Below are positions 12,825 through 24,249 of a stretch of DNA of 64,000 bases, in pieces. The notes under the pieces are model-generated. The model was given only the letters and a program-made list of their open reading frames with translations. It had not been told where the DNA came from and ran no database searches. Origin of the DNA: Adiantum capillus-veneris. Lineage: Eukaryota > Streptophyta > Polypodiopsida > Polypodiales > Pteridaceae. The position numbers and the translations under genes are program-made. Every line of letters starts with the position of its first letter. The stretch's first letter is position 1. The stretch lies in NCBI GenBank assembly GCA_014529385.2, contig CM043953.1, forward strand, positions 98,148,842-98,212,841, in the 5' to 3' direction.

Positions 12825-13412
12825 TCAGTCCACAAAGGGGAGTAAGCCCAAAGCTTTGCGGAAAGCTTCGAGCTTCTCACAAGACAATGCCTTTGTGAAA
12901 AGATCTGCAAGGTTCTTTTGTGTTGGCACCTAAGCCAAGATGATCTCTCCTGCTGAGAGCCTCTCCCTGACATAGTGGTAATGCATCTCAATGTGCTTTG
13001 TGCGAGCATGAAAAACAGGGTTCCTCGCAACTGCCAATGTGCTCTGACTGTCAGTGTAGATAGTGTTGGCAGTGTCGTGTCCAACACCCAAATCAGCCAT
13101 AAGGCGTCTGAGCCATACACACTCAACCGTAGCTGTGAAGACTGCCATGTACTCAGCCTCACAACTCGAAGTGGCCACAGTAGGTTGCTTCTTGCTCAAC
13201 CATGATATACATGAACTTCCAAGCATGAAACAAAAACCTGATGTGGACACTCGCGTGTCAAAACAACCAGCCCAATCTGAGTCCGAAAAAGCATGTAAGT
13301 CTGGCGGCAATGATCCCCCCTTGGGATAAAACAAGCCAAGATGTAAAGTGCCACTAACGTATCGGAAAATCCTCTTGATAGCCTGCCAATGCTTAGACCC
13401 TGGGCTATGCAT
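12825..13412 (-). pseudogene. Copia-1 RNase H fragment
   Basis: The open frame 12930-13412 encodes a copia RNase H. It has the AFSDSDWAG block, TSGFCFMLG, the SCEAEYMA block with the catalytic Glu and YTDSQSTLAVARNP with a catalytic Asp. A stop at the ILA position (about 12930) separates it from its natural C-terminus (ADLFTKALSCEKL), whose terminal stop codon is at 12825-12827. A frame break at about 13413-13432 separates it from the RT piece. Confidence 0.92.
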
Positions 13413-13432
13413 AAATTTGCTGACCTGTGAGA

Positions 13433-14791
13433 CTACAAACTGAATATCCGGCCTCGTGTTGCATACATAAATGAGGCAACCAACAGTAGTTGGTAAAGAG
13501 TGACATCAGTAGGATCGCCAGCATCATGTAGACTCAACTTCAAACCTGTTTCCATGGGAGTGGAAATAGGTTTGCAATCCTCAAGTCCAAACTCACATAG
13601 CAATGTCTCTATGTAACTTTTCTGACACAAGGCAATACCACCATCACACTGATTAAATTGTATGCCCAAATAATGATGTAACAGACCAAAATTTTTCATC
13701 TTGAAAGTAGCATTCAAATCAACCTTAAATTCAGCAATATGTCTCTCATTTGGTCTAGTGATCAACAAATCATCTACATAAAGAACCACAATGAGAATTA
13801 CATCACCCTCACACTTTACATACAATGTGCTTTCTGTTGGACTATTACGAAAGCCTCGTTTGACCAAATGAGTGTCAGCTTTCTCATACCAAGCACGAGG
13901 AGATTGCTTCAACCCATACAAAGCCTTCTTACATCTGCACACTTTGTCCTCTCGTCCTTTCACGACAAAACCGTGAGACTGCGTTACATAAACTTCCTCA
14001 AATATCTCACCATTCAAGAAAGCAGTAACAATGTCTGATTGATGTACATCCCAACCAAAATGAGCTACCAATGCATATAGAAAACGCATAGTAGTCATAC
14101 GACAAGTGGGAGCAAAAGTTTCTTCATAGTCTATGCCTTTTTGCTGTGCATAACCCTTTGCAACAAGTCGAGCCTTATGGCGATCAACCTCACCATCCGG
14201 CTTGTGTTTCAACTTGTAAACCCACTTTGTACCAATGGCCTTTTTGCCAGGAGGCAAATCACATAAAGTCCATGTGTCATTTTCTATAAGTGCATCATAT
14301 TCTGATTCCATGGCAGCCATCCAATTTTTTGAATTTTGTGCTTCATCAAAAGACAGAGGTTCCTCAACATCATGTAAGCTAGACACATCCAAAGCATAAT
14401 AATCTGATGCATAAGATGCATGGCGAGAGAGTGAACGAGTATGACTAGACAAAGGTGCATCCAATTTACTGTCACGCAAAGTGTGCACCAACCATTTTGG
14501 CATACCTCTAGCGTGCTCATTTTCAGCCCTTTCCTCATCAAGTACATCATGTACATTTGCATCAGTAATAGGTTGATCTGTAACATTTTTGGAAACCCCC
14601 ATAGGCTGTACATTTGCCTCATTGGAATTTACATTCGAACTTCCACCACTGAAAAGAGGCAACAAAGTGTCATAAATGTCCCGTGAGCTTACATTACTGT
14701 TTCTAGTACATGATAGTAAGGGTTGAACAGAATCTTCCACAAACACTACATCCTGTGAAACCAGAATATACTTTTTTTGCCGATGATACAA
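13433..14791 (-). pseudogene. Copia-1 integrase tail and reverse transcriptase
   Basis: A 452-codon open piece. Residues 1-150 are the variable linker after integrase. Residues 155-330 carry the copia RT start (NDTWTLCDLPPGKKAIG, WVYKLKHKPDGEVDRHKARL, FLNGEIFEEVYVTQ, LYGLKQSPRAWYEK). The catalytic YVDD is intact at residues 338-341. It loses frame after about residue 430 near the MYATR(P)DI motif. RT would synthesise cDNA in the cytoplasmic particle, but here it is separated by frame breaks from integrase and RNase H. Confidence 0.92.
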
Positions 14792-15664
14792 CCTGTAACC
14801 TTTGCTTTCAGCACTATAACCAACAAAAATACATTTGATAGCCTTATCATCCTATTTTTTGTGTTGTGTTTGTGGCACCAAAGCATATGCAAAACAACCA
14901 AAAACACGCATGTGCTCAATAGAAGGCTTTCTATCATGCCATGATTCATATGGATTAATAGACTGCGAAGATTTCATAGGACACCTGTTTAGTACATAAG
15001 TGGCACACATGATGGTCTCAAGCCAAAAGGAATGCGGCAAAGCTTGACTTTTGACCATACATCGTGCCATTTTCGTAAGTGACCTATTTTTTCTCTTAGC
15101 AATACCATTTTGCTGAGGTGTATAAGACACTGTACATTGGTGTTTTATCCCACGACTAGCCAGAAATGCATTAAATTCATGAGACATATACTCCCCCCCT
15201 CAATCAGAACTGAGGGTGCCCATAGTACATTTCGATACATTTTCAGCCATAGCCAGAAATTGTTTGAAGCACACAAAAACTTCGGACTTTGCTTTAAGCG
15301 GAAATACCTATGCATGCCTGGAGTAATCATCAATGAAAGTCACGAAGTACAGGTAATTGCCCAAGGACAGAGTTTGCATGGGCCCACAAACATCACTATG
15401 CACAAGATGCAACCTACATGTGGCCCTAACTGAACCATCCTTTGGAAACTTAGAACAATACATTTTACCCAAAGTACAACCTTCACAAACATGTTTGATA
15501 GGTGCTTCAAGAGGTGGCAAAGAAGCAACCATATCAGATTTCTGCAAACGCAGCAAACTGGGAAAATTTAGATGACCAAAACGTGCATGCCAAAGTTTTG
15601 CATCTGAAATAGCCCTTGAATCTGCAATTGCATTTGCAAAATTTTGTCCACACTTGTCATACAA
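14792..15664 (-). pseudogene. Copia-1 integrase, broken, catalytic Glu changed to Lys
   Basis: The piece 15308-15664 holds the GAG-pre-integrase and zinc region (LWHARFGHL, CEGCTLGK) and the first catalytic Asp (LVHSDVCGP). The piece 14852-15187 holds the end of the core with YTPQQNGIAKRKNRS. In copia integrases this block reads with a catalytic Glu before RKNR. Here the codon at about 15097-15095 is AAG (Lys). The pieces are separated by frame breaks (15188-15307), and another break separates them from RT. Confidence 0.88.
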
Positions 15665-15685
15665 AGTGAGCTTATACAGCCCACG

Positions 15686-16086
15686 TCACAAAAGGCCAGA
15701 TGCAACAATTTCATCACCAAAACTGAGATCATGAACTGTACATCTTTCATCCACAAATTTGACTACAAGTCCAAGTCTAGCAAGTGTAGATACAAACAAA
15801 AGATTCTTCTTGATCCCAGCTACATAAAGTGCATCAACAAGTGTGAAAGAACTGCCATTTGCAGTAGTAAGCACAATCTTTCCAACTCCTTGAACCGGAT
15901 AAGAGGCATTATTGGCACAAGTGACTGAATTCCCATGAGGGACAGACTCAAGAGAGGTGAACAATTCACGATGTGAGGTAATGTGCTTTGTAGCACCACT
16001 GTCGAAATACCACATATGTGAATCTGTATCAACTTACAAGCATGCATCATGGACAACAGGACTGTAAGTGCACTTTGCACTAAAAG
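15686..16086 (-). pseudogene. Copia-1 protease segment
   Basis: The open frame 15686-16015 starts WYFDSGATKHIT, the D-S-G aspartic protease motif of copia polyproteins. It continues through the usual gag-pre-integrase region (GVGKIVLTTANGSSFTL, DALYVAGIKKNLLFVS). Its N-terminal continuation toward gag is cut at 16086 by the Copia-2 insertion. Confidence 0.9.
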
Positions 16087-16278
16087 TGAAGGAGTACGAG
16101 CGGAAGTGTGACGCGAGAGAGAGTGTGAGAAGAAGAGCACGACGATATGGTGAACTCGCTCTACTGTAATGTGTAGAGCATAGTGAGTTCTTATTAGGTT
16201 TTTACAAAAGAATATGTGTACATACCTGGCGGCCCGCCCACTTACCTGGGCGACCACATTGGGCTTTATACCCCAACA
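16087..16278 (-). repeat. Copia-2 3' LTR
   Basis: Begins tgaaggagtacgagcgg and ends ccccaaca. It is followed by acctcccactta, whose complement is the likely polypurine tract. Confidence 0.95.
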
Positions 16279-16367
16279 ACCTCCCACTTAAAGTCCAATG
16301 TGGTACTTTAAGTGTGAGAGAAGCTACTATACAAGCTAATATACAAGAGATGTAGAGAAGTGATGTA

Positions 16368-17210
16368 CTACCCTACACCTAACTGCTTGCGAAAATGCGC
16401 AAAGCTCTCTGAGGGAAGTCCTTTTGTAAGTAGATCAGTAGGATTTTCTGTGGTGTGAACTTTCACAAGTTGAAGTTGCTTATCCTCGAGCATTTCCCTG
16501 ATGAAATGAAACTTCACATCCACATGCTTTGTCTTTGAGTGATAAACTGGATTGCGAGCCAATTGTATAGCACTTTGACTATCACAATATAACACATGCA
16601 TCTCTTCTTTGATTCCCAAATCTGTTACTAGTCGATTAAGCCAAATTGATTCTTTGCATGCCTTTGATGCTGCAACATATTCAGCCTCTGTAGTAGACTG
16701 AGTAACACAATCTTGTAATCTAGAACGCCATGATACTGCTCCACCAGCCAATGTAAAGACATACCCTGACGTAGACCTTCGGTTGTCTAAGTCACCTACA
16801 TAATCTGAGTCTGTAAAACCCTTTACACTTAGCTCCTGACTCCCATAGCATATACGCATACTCTTTGTAGCTTTCAGGTATCTCAATATTCCTTTCACTG
16901 CCTCCCAATGTTTCTTGCCTGGGTTTGACATGTATCGACTTACTACTCCCACTGCAAATGCAATGTCTGGGCGAGTAGCAATCATTGCATACATCAAACT
17001 ACCCACTGTAGACGCATATGGAATCTTATCCATTTCAGCCTGTTCTTCCTCAGACACAGGACAATCTTGTTTGCTAAGTTTCACATATGGTGGCAATGGA
17101 ACACTCAGTGCCTTTCCCTTCTCCATATTGAAACGTTGCAAAACCTTGTCAATATACTCTGTTTGAGATAACCAAATCAACTTCTTTGATCTGTCTCTCT
17201 CAATGCGCAT
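16368..17210 (-). pseudogene. Copia-2 RT C-terminus and RNase H
   Basis: A 280-codon piece beginning at the LGMRIERD region of copia RT and running through VGSLMYAMIATRPDIAFAVG. RNase H follows: GFTDSDYVGD, STSGYVFTL, TTEAEYVA, YCDSQSAIQLARNP and the C-terminal LTKGLPSESF block, with the natural stop. It lies in a different frame from the upstream RT piece because about 75 residues containing YVDD are missing at the junction near 17205-17215. Confidence 0.92.
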
Positions 17211-18304
17211 ACCAAGTATATGACTTGCCTTGAGAAAGCATAAACTTGTGGAATTTATGGTACCATGCCCTCGGTGATTGTTTTAAGCCATAAAGACTCT
17301 TTAACAACTGGCATACCCAATCTTCCTTGCCTTTGTCAACAAACCCTTCTGGCTGCTGCATGTAAATTTCCACATCTAAATCACCATGCAAGAACGCTGT
17401 CTTGACATCCATTTGGTGCAACACCAAATCTAATATGGCAACCAATGCAAGAAAGCATCTCAATGTAGTCATCTTGACCACCGGAGAGAAGACTTCCTCA
17501 AAGTCAATGACTTGTTCTTGCTTAAAGCCCTTGGCAACAAGCCTTGCTTTGTACTTTGGCTGACTATCATGAGCGGTGATCTTATACCTGTAAACCCATT
17601 TACAAGGTAGAGCCTTTTTGCCCGGTGGTAATTTAACTAGCTTCCATGTCTTGTTTTTATGCAAAGCTGTCATCTCTGACTGCATGGCCAATTGCCAATT
17701 CCCGGAGTCCTTCATTTGCACTGCTTCCTTGTAACATGAAGGCTCATTGCAATCAGTCAACATGACATAGTTCATAGATGGAACAAACCTATCAGGAGGT
17801 CGCGTGACACGTCCAGATCTACGCACAATAGGTGGCTCAGGCTCAACCACAACTTGTGGTTCCACTCTATCCTGTCCTTGCTCCTCTTGAGCCCTGACAT
17901 TTTGTCTTGCACGTGCAGGTTCATCTTCTTGGAAGACAACTCTTCTAATCTCCTCAAGCCTCTCTGGTTTAGAATGATATTTGGATTCATTAAAGCGAGC
18001 ATCATTGCTGTGGACAACCTTTCTGGATTCGGGATCCCAAAGTCTGTACCCCATCTCACCAGAATTACCATAGCCTAGAAAGATGCACTTTCTACTGTTT
18101 GGCTCAAGTTTGTTCCTAAATTCCTTTGCAACGTGAGTATATGCCTCACAGCCAAAGACTCTGAGATGCTTGTATGAGGGCACCTTGCCTGACCATACCA
18201 TCTCTGCCACTAAATCCTTCTGCAAAACCTTGCTAGGAGATCTATTTACAAGATGAACAGCTGTTGATACAGCTTCAGCCCAAAACCCATTTGGCAGCTG
18301 TGCA
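17200..18304 (-). pseudogene. Copia-2 integrase C-terminus and RT N-terminal half
   Basis: Open from the integrase end (FWAEAVSTAVHL just upstream of the first Met, then HLRVFGCEAY) through the linker into RT (KTWKLVKLPPGKKALPCKW, KARLVAKGF, MDVKTAFLHGDLDVEIYM, LYGLKQSPRAWYHKF). It ends at FMLSQG, where a deletion removes the catalytic palm motif. The usual element of this type continues about 75 residues further before the LGMRIERD block. Confidence 0.92.
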
Positions 18305-19393
18305 TTAGGTCACAAACGTTTTGAAAACACTAAACGCTTCATCCTTGTGCTTGAGAAAGTAAACCCATACTTTCCTCGAGTAATCATCTATAAATGTCAT
18401 AAAGTAAGAAGCTCCCCCTAGAGATAGGTTAGGCATAGGTCCACACAAATCACTATGAACAAGTGACAACTGTGTATCTCTTCTACTGCTTCTATGCTTA
18501 TGCGGCTGCTCTGTTTGCTTACCATACAGACAATGTTCACAGAATTCAAAATCATTAAATGAAAAGCCAGGCAAATAACCAGAACGAGACAAGATTTCCA
18601 TTCCCTTCTTGGACATATGTCCTAACCGGCTATGCCACAAAGAAACGTTCGGCTGCTCGGTTACATTGATTACATTTTTAGAGACATTTGATACATAAAT
18701 CATGTAAAGTCCTCCAAACTTTACTCCATGTGCTACTGTCATAGAACCCTTGGATATCTTCCACATGTTCTGTCCAAAAGTGGTGACGTAGCCAGCATCA
18801 TCAAGTAAACCTGTGCTGATCAAGCTCTTGGTAATTGCGGGAACATGTCTCACATTCTTCAGCGTGAAAGAAGAGCCATTCTGAAACTTCAATTGAACAT
18901 CTCCAACACCTAAGATCTCACATGTCTGCCCATTGCCTAGCCGAACATGATCTTTAGTGGTCACATAAGAGGTAAACCACTCCTTGTTTGGAGACACATG
19001 AAGTGATGCCCCTGAGTCTATAATCCAGTCACTCAGTGCATTTCCATCAGATGCTGTAAGAAGAGCTGAGTCCATTGTATTCTTCAAGAAGTAGATGTCT
19101 CCTGACACTAGACTGTCATCCTCTGCAACAGTGTTTGTCACATTTATTTCTTGAATCTTCATTGAGGACTTGTTCTTCTCACCATGGTCTTCAGCTTTCT
19201 CTTTGCCTTTTTCTGCTTTCCATTCTCTGCAGTCTCTTTTCATGTGACCCTTCTTGCCACAATGGTAGCATTCTATGTCACTCTTGCCTGTAGCACTGCG
19301 GGACTTGCTACGAGACTGATTCCTCTTTCCACCTTTGTACTTTTCTTTGGTCCTTCCCCTGACAACTAAGGCTTTTCCTTTGCCTTTGTCCAT
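18305..19393 (-). pseudogene. Copia-2 zinc knuckle, protease and integrase N-terminus
   Basis: A 362-codon piece. It has a CCHC knuckle (CYHCGKKGHMKRDC), the protease motif WIIDSGASLHVSP, and the gag-pre-integrase region (LWHSRLGHMSKKGM, CEHCLYGKQ). The first integrase Asp is present (LVHSDLCGPM), followed by FIDDYSRKVWVYFLKHKDE. It ends at VFKTFV, right before the segment that should hold the second Asp and the catalytic Glu. The next readable codons belong to the end of the core, in another frame. Confidence 0.92.
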
Positions 19394-19971
19394 TGTCTTT
19401 CTATTGGTTTCTTCAGTAAGCAGACTTCTTCTACACCTGCTATGTTCAAACCATCTGGAGGTGCAGAATTACTCAAAGCTATGCAAAAAGTGTCCCAACT
19501 TTCCGGCAATGTGATCAACAGGAACATAGCTCTAACAGGTTCATCAAACTTGACACCTTGAGCTGACAACTGACTATAGATTGTGTTGAATTCATTCAGA
19601 TGATTGGACATAGGTGTCCCTTCTTTCATCTTCAAGTCAACAAGATTCTTAAGCCAGTATACCTGTGAAGCTGCACTCTGCTTCTCATAAAGATCACTCA
19701 GCTTTAACCATGCTTGATAAGCCGACATCTCGTCTGCTACATTGAAGTAAATGCTTTCTGCCAAAGTCAACATAATGGTAGAAAGTGCCAATTCATCCAT
19801 TTCGCTCCATTCATCTTCGTCCATATCTTCTGGTTTTATCCCCTTGAGCTTTATAGGTTTTATCTGCTTCTTTTGTACCAACACATGCCAAATCTGCTGC
19901 TTCCACAATGGGAAATTGGTTCCATCCAGCTTCTTGATATTGTAAAGAGCAGTGTCCTGTGATCCAGCCAT
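19366..19971 (-). pseudogene. Copia-2 Gag N-terminal region
   Basis: Starts at Met 19971 (MAGSQDTALYNIKKLDG) and matches the copia Gag fold typical of the family: LDGTNFPLWKQQIW, AYQAWLKLSDLYEKQ, MSNHLNEFNTIYSQL. A one-base frame change near 19425 ends this frame at 19366, and the continuation is read in the 18305-19393 frame. Gag would form the cytoplasmic particle. Confidence 0.9.
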
Positions 19972-21055
19972 AGCTACGCTTCACAGTAGTTTACTTTCCT
20001 GGGAAAAATTCGGCAGAGTTTGCCCTGTAAACTGACCTCTGAACCAATATCAACCTGTCAAATGAACCAAGAAAGCTTCAGATTCTACTGAAATTTTGGC
20101 AGAGTCTCCTTTGTAAAATGGCTCTGGTGTACTAAAAACAGACCAAAAAACAGCTCAAAAAACCACTGTCTCTCTAACAATGTAAGCTGTGGGTAAACCT
20201 GTCCTGCACCTGTACTGTCTCTGACTGTCCTGTCACTGTCCTGTAAGCATAGACTGCGACAATGCCTCAATGGCAGTAAAGCAAAGATGCAATCCCAACT
20301 GTCTAACTCACAGTCAATACATCCTAGCTGCCTATCTAAGGGTGCTCGAGGGATCGCTCCAAGACCTGTATCACCGAAAGGATCTCAACATTCGAGAATC
20401 CCCCAGCTCAATAAAACCTCACTCGACCCTCAACAAAGGCTGCAGTAAATCTGACAGTACATAGACTTCCCACAAAGTCATACATCCAGAAATTTCCCAC
20501 TGTATGCTGTAACCGCTGCGGCGGTTGTTTGCTGCGTGACTCACAGCCAGCAAACCCTCAACAGACATACATCATCTCTCACAATACATCGCATGTGGAA
20601 GTACCTGCAATGTCAGGATGAAATCTGGAATATCAAGCAGCAAACACAAGCTACCTGATGAACTAGTGGATGTCGACTACAGTTTGTGTGTAGATGCGCC
20701 CGTGTCGTATGTGACATGCCTCCAAGAACTGTGAGCCGTCCTTCGATGTGTATACAGCCACAAATCAACACTCTGGGAGTGTCGATATCCTCAGTACCTG
20801 TAGTCGTAGGCCAAAAACCCCAAATTTGCAGAGTCAGATCTGCACCCGCGGAGACCACGTAGTCGAAAATGGCTTGCGCAGAACTTTGTCGAAGCCGAAC
20901 GGTGACCGAGATGACCTCAGAATGACATTCTGACAACACCGAGGCCTACGGGCAGTCCCACAAGATTTGGGGCCGTGTCTTCGCCTGTCGAATTTCACTC
21001 CAATCTGAGTTGGTGACTCTAGCCTCCTGCAGTGCTGCCCTGAGCCTTGATCTGA
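19972..21055 (-). other. Copia-2 leader, non-coding
   Basis: 1.1 kb between the Gag start and the PBS with no convincing frame. It holds two copies of the shared leader motif (19996-20038 and 20085-20122), a CTGT-rich patch near 20195-20245, and ordinary unique-looking sequence. Its length is large for a copia leader. Confidence 0.75.
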
Positions 21056-21067
21056 GCTCTGATACCA
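21056..21067 (-). other. Copia-2 primer-binding site
   Basis: gctctgatacca on the + strand, i.e. TGGTATCAGAGC in the element sense. This is the standard initiator-Met tRNA site of plant copia elements. It lies two bases inside the 5' LTR. Confidence 0.95.
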
Positions 21068-21069
21068 GT

Positions 21070-21261
21070 TGAAGGAGTACGAGCGGAAGTGCGACGCGAG
21101 AGAGAGTGCGAGAAGAAGAGCACGATGATATGGTGAACTCGCTCTACTGTAATGTGTAGAGCATAGTGAGTTCTTATTAGGTTTCTACAAAAGAATATGT
21201 GTACATACCTGGCGGCCCGCCCACTTACCTGGGCGACCACATTGGGCTTTATACCCCAACA
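21070..21261 (-). repeat. Copia-2 5' LTR
   Basis: 192 bp, matching 16087-16278 with about four substitutions. On the minus strand a TATA-like GGTATAAAG lies at 21247-21255, close to the LTR start, and is a plausible promoter core. Confidence 0.95.
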
Positions 21262-21266
21262 AAAAG

Positions 21267-22209
21267 CCCATTCTGCATCAACATCAACAACACAGTCTCC
21301 TTTCACACAAGACTCAACAATGGCTGCATTCATAGTGGAACCAACATTTGCATTGGAACCACCCTCTTTCTTCTTAGCCTCTTTGGCATTCAACTTAGGA
21401 CACTGCTTGATCGCCAGCAGAAGCATTGGGAACAGAATTTTTGCCACTCGTAGCAGAACCATAAGAAGTGGTTGCATTGCTGTTACCACCCTTTCTTTGA
21501 GAAGCAATAAAAGCCTGTTCAACTACACGCTATCTAGTCCTGTTTTTTCTGGAAAGTGACTCTTGCAACAGCAATGTGCATAATGCATCAAACTTGACAA
21601 CTTCTGGATTTCCTTGGGTCATAAGTCTCCAAGTACTAGCAAAAGTCTGGTAAAAATCTGGTAAGGCATCAAGAACACTCTGCACAAGGGAACTGTCTGA
21701 AATGACTTCACCTACAGACATAAGTTGCTCATTGATATCCTTGACACTAGCAAGGAAAGTGTCCATATCATCTCCCTCATGCATAATCTTCGATTCCAGC
21801 TCTTTACGCAGCAAAGCAATTTTAGCCTCATTGTGGCTTGCATAAAGACCTGCTAGAATATCCCAAGCCTGTTTTGCAGATTTTGCTGAACGAATGTGAG
21901 GAACAATGGTGCGCTTCACAGACAACGCAATCAATGCATGAGCCTGCGCATCCTTTACATCCCAACTAGCTTGTTCTGTCGTAGGCAAAACAACTCTAAT
22001 TGCAGCAATCCTTGCAAGAAGACCTGCAACATCCTCAACATCGCCTACATCCTCAACTAGGACGTACATCAATGCCCTGCACAAATATTCTAGATGCCCT
22101 TTGACAAAAGAATGTGTTGCATCATATAAGCCCACATAAGGTAATTGTCCCCATCCAACCTGTCCTCAACAGCAAACATCTTGAACACATCTGTGTTGTT
22201 GTCAGCCAT
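21267..22209 (-). pseudogene. Copia-1 Gag
   Basis: The start codon is at 22209 (MADNNTDVFKMFAVEDRLDG). Open pieces 22090-22272 and 21530-22135 are in two frames, with a frame change near 22110. Copia Gag blocks are visible: AKQAWDILAGLYASHNEAK, DMDTFLASVKDINEQL, LVQSVLDALPDFYQTFAS. The zinc-knuckle segment near 21400 is eroded to KQCPKLNAKEAKKK. The 3' end abuts the Copia-2 target duplication. Confidence 0.88.
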
Positions 22210-22571
22210 ACCAAATGCTGCACCTGATGTGAAAACTACTTGAAAATAAGAGAAATGGAGCAGGAACAACACATGCTATATAGCACAAACCGTAGAAGAC
22301 TTTAAGGCACCTGCTATGCAGAAAACGGCACTGACAGAAATTTTGCACAAAATTACAAAATTGCCTGTGCAAACCTGCCTGTAGTGGAAATGAAGGCCGA
22401 AATGAGCCCGAATCAGAAATCTTAGCAGACTAAGCTCTACAAGCTCTCCCCGAATATTTGTCGACTTGCGAACGCTCGCCAAACCTCATTGTAATCAGAG
22501 AAAGTGAGCAGGCGTGTACTAGAGCAGCTGGCGACTAAGCCGGGGAGGACGCAACCTACTTTAATACCAAT
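22210..22571 (-). other. Copia-1 leader and eroded PBS
   Basis: Non-coding leader. The base just before the 5' LTR reads ctttaatacca, a degenerate form of the Met tRNA primer site ctctgatacca. Confidence 0.7.
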
Positions 22572-22798
22572 TATTGGAATTAGGGTTGCAGAGAAACACA
22601 CACAGCTTGGAGAAGATGAAGAAAGCTCAAGGCACATAGTAGAGAGTGTGTTACTTAGTGTGCAAAAGAAAGATGGATAGCCCTAGACTGATGGGCGTAT
22701 ATACAATGCACGGGGGAAAAAACCTCCTAAAGAGGGAAAAAATGCCCCGGCGGTCCTAGTGTGTTCACACACATCACTACCACATGTATATTGTAACA
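22572..22798 (-). repeat. Copia-1 5' LTR, terminal TG mutated
   Basis: 227 bp, matching 12524-12749. The expected terminal TG reads TA at 22572-22573. A TATATA on both strands at 22698-22703 lies in a promoter-like position. Confidence 0.9.
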
Positions 22799-22800
22799 TT

Positions 22801-22920
<120 letters not shown>

Positions 22921-23207
22921 GCATTCAATTTTCCTAGTGTTTGATCTTTGGACACAACCTTTGAATTTTGGAACCTTAGCATTTTGGAAGTCTTAATGGG
23001 ATGAACCTTAGGGTCTTTAAAGCCCATTGTTGCACCTTGCTCTTTTGCAGATGCCCCCCGAATCCCTATTTTCCCTCCTCTGGATCCCTACTGTGGCCGG
23101 TTTGCCAACTTATTCTAGCTTTTTCTCCCCTGGCACTTCCCCATATTAAATGATCAGTTTAACATGAGAAAATCATTTAGGAGAATTAGATATTAGTTAT
23201 TATGACA

Positions 23208-24234
23208 CTATGTAACTTGTCTAACACAAGGCAATACCACCATCACACTGCTTAAATTGTATTCCCAAGTAATGATGCAAGAGCCCCAAATCTTTCATCT
23301 TGAAAGTAGCATTCAAATCAGCCTTAAATTTAGCAACATGTCTCTCATTTGGTCCAGTGATCATCAAATCATCCTCATAGAGAACCACAATGAGAAGTAC
23401 ATCACCCTCACGCTTTACAGACAATGTGATTTCTGTTGGACTATTACAAAAGCCTTGTTGGCCAAATGAGTATCAACTTTCTCATACCAAGCACGAGGAG
23501 ATTTCTTCAACCCATACAAAGCTTTCTTACATCTGCACACTTTATCCTCTTGTCCTTTCTTGACAAAGCTACGAGGTTGCGTTACATAAACTTCCTCAAA
23601 TATGTCACCATTCAAGAAAGTAGTAACAATGTCTGGCTGATGTACATCCCAACCAAAATAAGCTGGCAATGAACATAGAAAATGCAGAGTAGTCATACGA
23701 CAAGTGGGAGAAAAATTCTCTTCATAATCTATGCCTTTTTGCTATGCATAACCCTTTGCAACAAGTTGCACCTTATAGCGATCAGTATCACCATTCGGCT
23801 TGCGTTTTAGCTTGCCACGAGGCAAATCACATGAAGTCCATGTGTCATTTTCTATAAGTGCATCATATTTCTGATTGCATGGCATCCATCCAGTTTTTTG
23901 AATTTTGTGCTTAATCAGAAGACAGAGGTTTCTCAACATCACATAAATTAGACATAGCCAAAGCATAACAATCTGATGCATAAGATGCATGATGAGAACC
24001 TGAACGAGAACGACTAGACAAAGGTGCATCCAATTTACTACCATGCAAAGTATGCACCAACCATTTTGGCATACCTCTAGCCTGCCCATTCTCAGCCCTT
24101 TCCTCATCAAGGACATCATGTACATCTGCATCAGTAATAGGATGATCTGCAACATTTTTTGAAACCCCCATAGGCTGTACATTTTCCTCATTGGAATTTA
24201 CATTCAAACTTTTACCACTGAAAAGAGGAAACAA
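23208..24234 (-). pseudogene. Copia-3 RT pseudogene
   Basis: Pieces at 23221-23424, 23415-23696 and 23742-24234 cover the copia linker and RT (FLNGDIFEEVYVTQ, LYGLKKSPRAWYEK). The catalytic box reads YEDD rather than YVDD (LYEDDLMITGPN). Several frameshifts are present. Confidence 0.88.
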
Positions 24235-24249
24235 AGTGTCGTAAATGTC

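Larger units (their letters stand above)
16087..21261 (-). mobile_element. Copia-2: copia element with two catalytic-segment deletions
   Basis: A 5175-bp element with 192-bp LTRs at 16087-16278 and 21070-21261, flanked by AAAAG (16082-16086 and 21262-21266). The PBS is at 21056-21067. The domain order is Gag, zinc knuckle, protease, integrase, RT, RNase H. It has one frameshift after Gag and two internal deletions that each shift frame. One removes most of the integrase core and the other removes the YVDD part of RT. The LTRs differ at about four positions (about 2%). Confidence 0.95.
12524..22798 (-). mobile_element. Copia-1: Ty1/copia element, frame-broken, host of Copia-2
   Basis: Minus-strand copia element inserted in the Gypsy-2 5' LTR. 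It is bounded by 226/227-bp LTRs (12524-12749 and 22572-22798) and flanked by the duplication TTTAT (12519-12523 and 22799-22803). The order is Gag (22209 to 21530), protease, integrase, RT, RNase H, ending at 12825. The gag-protease junction is interrupted by Copia-2 (16087-21261). Frameshifts and stops separate the domains, and the integrase catalytic Glu has become Lys. It belongs to the same family as Copia-3. Confidence 0.95.
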
